Positions 22,468-31,453 of a stretch of DNA of 64,000 nt are shown one piece after another (position 1 is the first letter of the stretch; each line of letters starts with the position of its first letter). The stretch is taken from the NCBI GenBank assembly GCA_964019335.1, contig OZ025689.1, positions 186,001 through 250,000 of the forward strand. Reading direction: 5' to 3'. The DNA is from Diplonema japonicum. Lineage: Eukaryota; Euglenozoa; Diplonemea; Diplonemida; Diplonemidae. The notes below the pieces were generated by a model, which was not told where the DNA came from, did no database searches, and saw only the letters and a program-made list of their open reading frames with translations. A program made the position numbers and the translations under genes.

Positions 22468-23419
22468 TCAGTCAGAAAAACGATGCTCCCCACCATAAGG
22501 AGCATTGTGGTCCTCTGTAGGGTGCTCTATGGGCGCGTGCATCGTGGGGGTCGGCGGCTGCACCGCTCTTTTATGAATGGGCGGGAAGTGCACCGGCATC
22601 GGCTGTTTTTTTTTTTTTTTTTTTTTTTTTTTAATCCTCTCATACATTGTCGTCAGAAAAATTCGGCCCGTCACAAGGAGAGTAAGGATCAGACCTAGTG
22701 ACAAAGTACAGCATGGTGTTGAGCAAGAAGAAAACACCACTGGAACCGGCTGCAACAAATAACACAATGGCACCTGCGGTCCATTCCGTGTCAACGTTCA
22801 CCCCAGGGAAGGCTTCCTTGAACACATTACCCACACGGTCATCCAAATTATGAACTAAGTTTGCCACCGTAGCGATAATGTTAACAAAGGCGATGAAGGA
22901 TATAACGGCAAGGACGAGGGCTTGGTTTGCACACCGCATTGTGTGGATGGGGATCACAAAGAGCACTGACACAAGCATCGATGCGGAGGGCAGAAGCTTC
23001 CCTTGAGACTGGACAAACATTCTTGACAGTGTTCTGAGGTTCTCGCACGTTTGTCTAGCGTCGTCCGTCGTGCAGAGTAGTGTGTTGGAGATGATGTCTT
23101 CGTTGATCTGCTTGTGCCGTTTGTTTTCTGACAGAAAGTTCGTGATGATCGCCTTTGGGCTCAAGGCGTCATCCTCCAAGGTCACCCCAATTGACTCTAT
23201 TGCGTCACGATTCAGGTTGACCCTCCACAGGTTCATATCCCCTATTTTCGCTCCTTGTACCTTTACGTCCACGTAATCTATAGTCGTGGCAGCTACAACA
23301 ACTAACAGTCCTGTGATTAACCCCAGGACACCCAACGCTATGAGCCTGCTGTCAACCCCCTCTGGAGGCGGGCGAACGGTTTGCCCGTCACCCTGTCGAG
23401 GGGCTGTTGAGATACTCAT
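22468..23419 (-). CDS. Four-span membrane protein, tetraspan/amastin-like layout
   Basis: Exons 22646-23419 and 22468-22602 give 302 residues. Span 1 (about residues 23-45, LIALGVLGLITGLLVVVAATTI) is followed by a loop of about 110 residues with two Cys (LLCTTDD, QTCENL), then three spans (SMLVSVLFVIPIHTM; ALVLAVISFIAFVNIIATVANLV; GAIVLFVAAGSSGVFFLLNTMLYF) and a cytosolic tail. The intron (22603-22645, 43 nt) is GTATGAGAGGATT, a run of A, then CAG; it joins FSDDN to a His/Pro-rich tail ending EHRFSD. The layout recalls amastins and claudin-like tetraspans, but I see no diagnostic signature. ATG at 23419, 45 nt after a C/T-rich tract ending TATAAG. Confidence 0.75.
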
Positions 23420-23484
23420 ATTTAAAAAATTACTTTTTTGATGAAAAATCTTATACAGAAAAAAAAAAGGGGGGGAATAAAAAA

Positions 23485-23546
<62 letters not shown>

Positions 23547-23553
<7 letters not shown>

Positions 23554-24245
23554 AATGGATCTTCAAAATATTCTTTATTAACATTGCTGTCTCCCATATC
23601 TGCCATTGGGATTGCGACTTTCTCGCCCCCTATATCGAGCGTCACCATGGAGGACGGGTACTCCTTGACCTGGAAAGAAACTGCTTCGGGGCTCAGCGCG
23701 TTGAGGCCTTTCCAAAACGAAGGCACGGACAAGGTGGTTGGGATGACCGAAGGCAGTGTTGAGGATGTCAGTTCGCTAGCGTGGATTGCACCTGTTGCCT
23801 TGTTCTTGATGGCCAGCGTGATTTTCCCAGTGGTGCCCGGTATGACAAATATGGACAAATCGTGGCTTCCTCCCAGCACGTCCTCCACCAAACGAGAGTC
23901 TGAGAAATATTTCTCTTTGAGTTCAAACGGGTCGATGGCACCTTCATCAGAAGTAACCATCACCTGCTGGTCATTGTGCTTTGCTTTGCTGGTTTCTGCC
24001 TCTGTGGATGGCTCTACTGGTACGGGTTCGGTGGTTTCTTGTTTTTCTTCTTCTTCTTCTTCTTCTTTTTGGGTTATTTCACCGACTACCTGGCACCCTG
24101 CCATCTTTGCGAAATATTTGCATCCATAACTATTTAATGTGTATCCGATTTTGACTTTATCCTTCCTACAGGACGCAGCAAAGTTTCTAAGGACAAGCGG
24201 GAGTTCTAGACAAACATCGATCCCATCACCACGGGCTTCATTCAT
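23547..24245 (-). CDS. Acidic protein of unknown function
   Basis: A 232-residue protein. An N-terminal part (about 1-58) contains LVLRNFAASCRKDKVKIGYT and three Cys. It is followed by a run of eight Glu, a Pro/Glu/Thr linker, and a C-terminal beta-rich domain (DLSIFVIPGTTGKITLAIKN; SMVTLDIGGEKVAIPM). It ends DPFL with the TAA directly followed by a very long A run on the sense strand. No family recognised; a chaperone-like or nuclear acidic protein would be guesswork. Confidence 0.5.
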
Positions 24246-25422
24246 TTTTTCTTTTTTTTTCCCCCCCTCTTCTAGAAGTTGCTGCGGAGGTAAGGTGAGA
24301 GAAAAAAAACAGGCGAGTGGGGGGGGGGGGGGGATAAGGTTTTTTACTTTTCTTTTGAAGGTGTTCGGCCTTCTTCTTTTTTTCCCCCCCTTCTCCCCCC
24401 CCCCCCCCCCCCATCCATTATCTAATGGAATTCATTCACCTACGATTTTCATAAAAGCTAGTGATTGTTCCCGCCTCCCCCTCCCGTGTGTTTCTTTCTC
24501 CTTTTTTTTTTTTTTTTTTTTTTTTTTTTCCTTCCGTTTTCTCCCCTCCCAGTAAGGAGTCATATGCGTGAGAGAAAAAAAAATGCTTTGTTTTTTCAAC
24601 TTTTCGAGAAAAAAAAAAAATGACTCATTTGAACAAAGGCACCAAAATGGGGTAAAACGGATTTGACTTGAGGTACATTTTCTTTAAAAAAACATTTTTT
24701 TTGGCATTTTTTTTTTCCACACGCTTTATAATAGAATATGACCCACCCACTCCCTCCCCCCCGTTTTGCAAAGAATCTGAATAAAGAAAATACGGAAAAC
24801 AAAAAAAACGGGAGGAAAAAAAAGGAAAAGAAAACAGAACGTAGTGGGGGGGGGGGGGGGCGAAAGAAAATGAGAAAGATTGGAAAAAAAAAAGTGGGTC
24901 GCACGAATATTTCCCCCTTTGTTTTTGCTAAACCTTTTTTAACCAGGGGGAAGAGGGGGAAAAAAAAAAAAAAAAAAGCAATTTTGTCGAAAATTATGGT
25001 GAAAGAGGCGTTTCTATTTTCCACCACCATAAAAAAAAAAAGAAGAAAAAAAAAGAGCATTTGTGCCTCAGTCATGGCAGAGCTCTTCTTTTTTTTTTTC
25101 TCTCTTTTTTTCTTTGAACTCAAATATGATGACGGAAAGCGTGATTACACAACGCCATCAAAAAAAATATCAAACACGAAAAAAGAAAACCCTTTTTTTT
25201 TTGTGACACACTTATATGTCTGCACCCAATTAGGGGAAGAAGAGGGCTTTTTTTGCATATGCCGGTTTGCAATCCCCCCCCACAAAAATAAAGAAAACGT
25301 TAGGCTTTCGTTTTGCTGTGCTTTAAAACCTTGGATGGGGGCGAGAAAGGGGGGGGGGGGGGGGCAAAGGAGCAAAGTGGGGGAAAAAAAACAGAAAAAA
25401 AAACCCCCCCCCTACCCGTTTT
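24246..25422. other. Homopolymer-mosaic spacer
   Basis: About 1.2 kb. It includes G runs at about 24319-24333 and 24847-24860, a C run near 24397-24412 and a G run near 25349-25364. No gene seen. Confidence 0.65.
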
Positions 25423-25479
25423 TCAATCAGTTAATTCAGAAGGTTTTTTCGGTGTCTGTGAGAGAGATAACAATAGCGG

Positions 25480-25511
<32 letters not shown>

Positions 25512-26593
25512 ATACCTTTTCCCCTGTTTCAGAGTGGACGTAAACAATTGACCCTTCTTTGTTAATTTTTATCTTCCATTGAGGTGAGCTTGTTGGGCAG
25601 AGCCATGCCTTTTTTTTTTTTTTTTTTTTTTTAATTCTTCCGAAATACCTTTTCCCCAGTCATAGAGTTCAAGAAGAACACTCTACCTTGTTTGTCCTTT
25701 GCCTTTTTCCAGACGCTCGGGAATCGAATGGACAGCCATTCGGTCAAAGCGTTTTCATGCCCCATTTTAACAAAGGGGTGCTCGAGGAGGCTCTCGGCAG
25801 TAGGCCGACCATCAACAGGCCCCACCATACACATAGCCACAAAATCTTTCAGCTCAGGACAAATCTCGTCCGTCGCAGGCCACTCAACATCTACCTTGCA
25901 CGACGCCAGCATGTCAGCTAATGTTAAATCATTTTTCCCTTCCCAAGGGTGCTCGCCGAGAGCGAGTTCAGCGACGGTTACACCCAATGCCCAGATATCA
26001 GTGGCTTGCCCGTACCCTTCACCCCGTACTCGTTCAGGGGAAAGGTACATTTTCGCACCAACTGCAGTATGGGTTAATTTATTACCGGTGATCTGTTTTG
26101 AAACCCCGAAATCACATATTTTCACAATCCCTTCTTGGTTTATAAGAACATTACTTGGTTTCATGTCCCTGTGAATAACACCTTTCTTGTGAAGGTGCCT
26201 CAGCCCGGTGACGATCTGCCGCGTGATGACCGACAACACCGTCATAGGGATCTTCAAGTCGGAACGAGGCCCGCTGTACAGCAGCTTGGACAGGTTCCCC
26301 ATGCTGCAGTACTCCATAAGAATCATTATGTAGCCCTCACGGAAGTACGCATCTAGTGATGTCACCAGATTCGGGTGTTTTTCGATGCTGAGAACGTGTG
26401 CTAAGTCAGACCGCAGGCCGTTGGTGCTCATGTCCTGTCTGAAGGAAGCTTGCTTCATGGCGAACTTCTCATTTGTCGTTTTGTGCTGTGCCAGCACCAC
26501 CTTCGCCTGGCTTCCGCTTCCGATAGGGCTGTCCTCGAATAGGATCAGGTCTTCAAATTTATGGGTTCCTTTCAAACCTGGTTTTTTTTTTCT

Positions 26594-26639
<46 letters not shown>

Positions 26640-29600
26640 TCTATCAACGAGCGTCTATATATAGACGATTTGAAAAAAAATCTTTTACGCAAAGGGCTTT
26701 CAATGCAATACGGCCCGGCCCTTTCTTGCCGGCGGGGTCCTGCGCGGAAAATTTGAAAAATATAAACTAAATGCTGCCCTAACTTAACAAGAAAATGAAA
26801 AAATAAAAAAAAACGCCAGCCCAAATTTACCCTTAAAAACCACTTCAAAAAATGGCGCTCAGAAAGAGGCCGGAAGAGGACATGATGAGTGATGAAAGCA
26901 CTGATGGCTCATCTCTAGTATGCAGTTTTGATACGGACAGTGATTCTGATACGAATTCGACCGATTCCGAGTCACAGCAGGGTGATTGGACGACAAAGCC
27001 GGAGCGGTTGGAAGGCATCCGGTTTCGTGAGGATCGAAATCCTTGTGGACCCCGTTTTGCCATCAAAGGCTCAACGCCATACCATATATTCTCCCAAATG
27101 CTCGTCCCAAACGTTATTCGGGTCATAGCTTCGAACAGTGTGGCAAATGCGGCTAGAAAAGGTGTTTCCCTGGATCTCGATGCTGCTTCTCTGCGTACCT
27201 TCCTAGGTGTCTTTTTGTCGATGGACTTGGATATCAAACCATGTTATTCTGATTACTGGCGCACAGACTCCACGTCTCTAAACTACACCCCTGGGTACGC
27301 TGCAGTTATGTCAAGAGACCGATTTTTGACTATTCTGTGGAATTTGTGTTTTCACAGTGAAACACACAAGGGTGCTGGCTTCTACGAAGATAGGCTTTAC
27401 AAAGTATCGTGGCTGGTGTCCTCGGTAACTTTTGCATGGCGTTTGGCGTGTATCCCGAGCAGTACTTGAATGTGGACGAAAGTATAATTCCACATACTGG
27501 GAACTTATATTTTAAGCAGTACTCGCCCTTAAAACGCGACCGCTATGGCATAAAGGTTTATGTCCTTAGCAGCAGCAACGGGTACACGCTGAACTCCTCC
27601 GTGTACAGTGGGAAAAGCGATACTTCGAGTATCGTTACTTCCCTGTGCACCGATTACTCCGGCAGGGGGCATGTGCTTGCTGCCGATAATTGGTACACCA
27701 CTGTCCCCCTGGTCCTTGCTCTGTACAAGCAGGGCTTCATGTTCGTCGGCACTGTGCGAAAGAATGCGCAAAGGCCTCCCGGAGACCACGGAGGCCCCAA
27801 AGAAGCGAGGCCGCAAGCCCAAGGACGCGGTCCCGACACCCCGTGGGGACACACAGTTCCACCAGCACGTGGAGCACCCTCTGCACCACATAACGTGGCA
27901 TGACGTCAAGCCTGTGCGCTTTCTATCGACGTTGGATGCTCCGGTGAAGTCGTCCTTGACGTGCAAACGCTGGGTCGGTCAAAAGAGAGAAAAAGCCAGA
28001 AAGGACATTCCGCTCCCCCACCAAGTGCATATTTACAACACTGCAATGGGCGGAACCGACGCTGGGTGACGCTGTGACAAAACGCCATAAACGCACCCTT
28101 ATGACTTCGAAGTGGCCCCTGAAAGTATTTTCGTACTTGTTAGATAAATCTCTGGCAAATGCTTGGCTTGTTTGGAAAGAAGCACTGCCCCCCAACACCC
28201 TGAGTGTGAACGACAGTGGATTCACGCCTTTCAAAGAGGCAGTCATCGAAGGGCTACTAGGGAGGCAGTCTAAACAACAGCTAAAGTCAACTACAGAGCA
28301 GGCTGCCCCAATATCATGCCCCGAAACACAGAACGAGTGCCCTGAGACCCCAATGCGCCGCGACAGTACCTTCTGGGACCATTTCCCCGAAAAAGTAGCG
28401 CAACGTGCGTGCAAGCATTGCAAGTCGAAAAGACCCCAGTTTCAGTGTTCAGCCTGCTTGGTACAACTTTGCGTGACTCCGTGCTTCAAGGACTACCACC
28501 TTGCCGGGAATACCCCCCAGAAACCCCTCTCGGGGTCAAAAAAGAAGTCCCCCAGCCCTGGGGCACGTACGAACCGCGTCAAGAAGGCCTTAAATAGCTC
28601 ATAGTATTAATTTTACAGTCGATTTTTTTTGACTTGTTTTTCGTACCCCCTCTCGAGCATTTCAGGAACGATATTTTTGACAATGTTGTGGGGGTGGGCC
28701 CTGCTGTGGGCACTCTCTCTCTAGAATTGGGACATCTGGAGGCATTCCCAGGGGCATATAGCCCCGGCGTTGCGCTAGAATAGTTTTTTTTTGAGGTTTT
28801 AAAAAATTACCCCCTGGTGGGCAAAAATGGTCCGTTGATAGATGGTTAAATATTAAAACAACCTTGCGATGACAGGGAATATACTTCTTCGCCCTTCCCT
28901 GTTTGCACTTCGACTAAGTTTGGTGATTTAAAGTGTACTTCCTGTTTTTTTTTTTTTTTTTAAATTGCTTTTTTTTTTTTAACCATTAAACCCACATGTC
29001 ATATATATGGCATCGTTTCAAAAAAAAACCCCCCCCCAAAATGAGGCCATTGACACTTTCAATATTTCTCTAAGTACTTTTTCCCAAAGAAAAAAATTTC
29101 TACAACTTTCCCGGCCCAGGTTAGGAAAAAAAACACCCCATAAAATTGGAAAGTGAGTGTTACTAGTAGCCAAAAAATTCAGTCCTAGGGGCAAAAATGG
29201 GTTTTTTTCACTTTGCATAAATTCAGTAAAAGAGGGGGGTTCCAAAAATAGGTTTTCCCACTTTAAACAACTTCAGAAAAAGAGGGGGGGGGGGGGGGTT
29301 CCAAAAATGGACGCTTTTAAACTTGCAGTTGAGAAACTAGGGGTAAAAAAAAGGTATTCGGACCAAGAAAGGGTAAATGGGAACACATCGGCGATCAGGA
29401 CACTCGCCAAAGAGGTTCTTGAGAAGCTCAGTGGCAACGACTGTGCTGCACTAGTTTGTGACGTAGTGTGTAAAGGGGAACTTTTAGCGGCACTTCTGCC
29501 ATCATTTTCTGGTTGGTTTAATAGACAACAAGACGCCACACGGCGCCAATTGGTCAGAGGCATGCGACTTGACCACATCACACACGACGAAATAAGGGCA

Positions 29601-30729
29601 GCTGGCCTTACTGTTGGAAAAGACTTGTTCTACAGTAGCATGGGTACAGTGTGCAAGCCAGGCCGGCCCAGTGCGACGTCCTTGGAGGATGACACAGAGA
29701 TCAATTCTGATCATCTGCAGCAGTCAGCCAGCCAACATCGCGGGTCCTCCGGCGTCTCACACGCAAACGCCACAGGATGACTACCGTAAGGTCACTCGAG
29801 GTGTCATATCAAGATGTTTTCCGGTCATCCGCCCTTATGAATAAGATTTCCTATTCAACATTCCGAAGGAGGAGAGGGAAGGAATTTATGCACTGTGCCA
29901 AACCCACGGATATGTGCGAGTACTGTACAAAAGCACAACGGATGCGTCTTTCGCTATTGCAAACGATGACATCACGTGGGGTCAAATGGGACCTGCAGTT
30001 CAGTGTTTCGGACATGCAAGAGACCCTAAATTGCATTGATGCGATTCGATGGAAGTACCCAAAGAAAAAGGTTTGACCGCACTAAAGAGCATTTTCCTGC
30101 GAAAATTAAGCAGAATAGGTGTATAGTCCACCATAACTTGGGTCTCAGAAGGTCCTCTGTCTATGAATGTTCCACCTGTGGCAAGTGCCTCTGTGCCACA
30201 CCTTGCTTTCGGCTTTACCACCTGAACGAGGACATCACCGAGGATGATCTTCTGGAGCCCGAAACACCGACAAGTACCAGAAACTCACCGATAGGCCCCA
30301 AAACGCCCTCCACTGGCCAGAGAGGTGTGAAACGCAAGCTAAATCTGGGCTAGAATAGTGTTACAAGGGGTTTTTAGTGCATTTTATTATTATTTATTTT
30401 GCACTTTTTTCTACTCCTCTTCCTCCCCTTACCAAAAAGGGTGTTGGGTCAAAAATCATAAGTTCAAAAGCCAGTTCAGGGGAACCCTGATACCTGAATG
30501 TCTCCAGAGGTCATTTCTCCATAAAAAGAACACTTTGTATGTTAAATGCTGCCATTTTTTTGAATTTTTTGGACCTCAAAATGGGTTTTTTTCGGTTTTT
30601 TGCCTGTGGGCTTAATGGTTAAAAAAAAAGGGGGGGTGGGGGTTGTCATAGTTGAAAACATACTTTTTTCTCTTCAGGGGAAGGTGCCAGCCCCGCCACG
30701 CCTGGGGGTGGCTTTCGTCTTCCAACCAT
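25423..30729 (-). CDS. MAP kinase kinase-like (STE7) kinase with C-terminal WW-like repeats
   Basis: Five exons: 30664-30729, 28863-28941, 25649-26577, 25516-25608 and 25423-25455, totalling exactly 400 codons. Exon 1 encodes a basic Pro-rich start (MVGRRKPPPGVAGLAPSPEE), possibly a MAPK docking site. Exon 2 ends in YSLSSQG. The kinase domain has GSGSQA (68-73), Lys90, HRDMKPSN (184-191), DFGVSK (204-209), an activation segment TGNKLTHT and SPE (228-230). After the kinase come a WW-like unit (WKKAKDKQGRVFFLNSMTGEKAW, residues about 339-361) and a second related unit lacking the last Trp (WKIKINKEGSIVYVHSETGEK). Introns 1 and 2 (28942-30663; 26578-28862) each contain a piggyBac-like transposon in opposite orientation; introns 3 and 4 are 40 and 60 nt. 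Exons 1 and 2 are inferred from splice sites and phase. Confidence 0.85.
26637..26649 (+). repeat. TE1 left terminal inverted repeat
   Basis: CCATCTATCAACG, identical to the complement of 28833-28845. Confidence 0.93.
26852..28604 (+). pseudogene. piggyBac transposase, three frameshifts
   Basis: Reads as four overlapping frames. The N-terminus is acidic (DSDSDTNSTDSES), followed by the DDE_Tnp_1_7 domain. All three catalytic Asp are present: NVDESIIPHTG, AADNWYTT and MGGTDA. The C-terminal Cys/His zinc finger (CKHCKSKRPQFQCSAC... CFKDYHL) is intact. Frame changes occur near 27414, near 27768 and at about 28058-28068. The last is a roughly 10 nt tandem duplication beginning GACGCTG. With so few lesions it decayed recently, unless some are assembly errors at short runs. 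Piggybac transposases cut and paste at TTAA, matching the flanks. Confidence 0.93.
28833..28845 (-). repeat. TE1 right terminal inverted repeat
   Basis: Complement of the left repeat, next to TTAA at 28846-28849. Confidence 0.93.
28983..28996 (+). repeat. TE2 left terminal inverted repeat
   Basis: CCATTAAACCCACA, matching the complement of 30605-30618 with one difference. Confidence 0.88.
29307..30353 (+). pseudogene. Rearranged transposon protein lacking a catalytic core
   Basis: Three frames in series: 29307-29780, 29777-30076 and 30036-30353. The first two encode a helical N-terminal domain (SAIRTLAKEVLEKLSGNDC) and a Cys-containing module (ISYSTFRRRRGKEF... TDMCEYC) not found in the TE1 transposase. 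The last encodes a C-terminal zinc finger (YECSTCGKCLCATPCFRLYHL region) clearly like that of TE1. No counterpart of the DES/DNWYT/GGTD Asp motifs is present. It looks like an internally deleted or chimeric element that must rely on transposase from elsewhere. Confidence 0.7.
30605..30618 (-). repeat. TE2 right terminal inverted repeat
   Basis: TGTGGGCTTAATGG followed by TTAA at 30619-30622. Confidence 0.88.
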
Positions 30730-30765
30730 CTTAGAGATTTAAAAAAAAAGGGGGGTGGGGGCTCC
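30730..30765 (-). promoter_or_regulatory. Polypyrimidine-AG acceptor abutting the kinase start codon
   Basis: On the sense strand a C/T run (CCACCCCCC then nine T) is followed by AAATCTCTAAG and immediately ATG. This is a strong acceptor with no coding exon upstream, as expected of trans-splicing or a 5' UTR intron. Confidence 0.45.
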
Positions 30766-31364
30766 CTTCTCCCGCACTCTCTTCCCTCCTCCTCTCGCCC
30801 CTCCCTTCCTGTGGTTTTGGTGGAGAAAAAAAAAATAAAAACTGAATTTAGCATGCAGTGATGGGACATTGTATTTTTTTTTTTTTTTTTGCTCCGCAAT
30901 GGGTTGTACCAAAGTGAAGCCATCCATGGGAAAGTGTTGGGTCTCAGTTTTGCGATAGAATTACTAATACAAAAAAAAAAGCAACAGACTAGGTGACCCT
31001 CTTAAATCTTTTTCTTCACGTAGGGGGGGGGGGGGGGGGGTACCGTAAATAGGTATGTGTTTTAGGGGTTAAATATCTCCCTACAACTCTATGAAAAAAA
31101 AAAGAAGAAGAAGCGGGGGGGGTCGATTGTAATTGCTTTTTTTCGTTCGTGCGTGCCGTGGCAAAAAAAAAAAAAAAAAAAAGTTGTAATCTCATAGCGC
31201 AGCCAGTTGACAAAAAAAAACAACGCACTCCCCCCTTTTTTTTTCTTTTTCCGTTTCTAATTTATTTCCCGGAAGGAGAAGACAAAAAAAAAATACAGGT
31301 TTTTTTTTTTTTTTCCTTCTTTTTTTCTTCCTATTTTCTGTTTCTTCATTTCTTTCTTTGCAAA
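30730..31364. other. Spacer between kinase and InsP3 receptor
   Basis: Low complexity, with G runs at about 31023-31040. The part near 30895-30945 has an ATG and a GTACAA...TTCAG intron-like stretch (about 30845-30912) that may belong to the kinase 5' UTR. No independent gene supported. Confidence 0.4.
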
Positions 31365-31422
31365 CTAAAGGCCCGTGTCACAGGTAATTCTGCTGAACGC
31401 TCTGCTTGCTCTTCTTGGTGCC

Positions 31423-31453
<31 letters not shown>

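Larger units (their letters stand above)
26633..28849 (+). mobile_element. piggyBac-like DNA transposon TE1, in kinase intron 2
   Basis: Flanked by TTAA target duplications (26633-26636 and 28846-28849) with perfect 13 bp terminal inverted repeats CCATCTATCAACG. A 16 bp AT-centred palindrome lies just inside the left end. It carries a frameshifted transposase in the opposite orientation to the host gene. Removing the element and one TTAA leaves a 72 nt intron, the normal size for this genome. Confidence 0.93.
28979..30622 (+). mobile_element. Second TTAA-flanked transposon TE2, in kinase intron 1
   Basis: TTAA duplications at 28979-28982 and 30619-30622 bound 14 bp terminal repeats CCATTAAACCCACA / CCATTAAGCCCACA (one mismatch). 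The repeats share only the first four bases (CCAT) with TE1, so this is a different family. An AT-rich palindrome lies inside the left end as in TE1. Removing it with one TTAA leaves an 82 nt intron. Confidence 0.88.

Noticed and set aside
26635-26640. Kinase start at the ATGGTT formed by the transposon end and poly-A
   Set aside because: It is out of frame with the kinase and belongs to the transposon terminal repeat.
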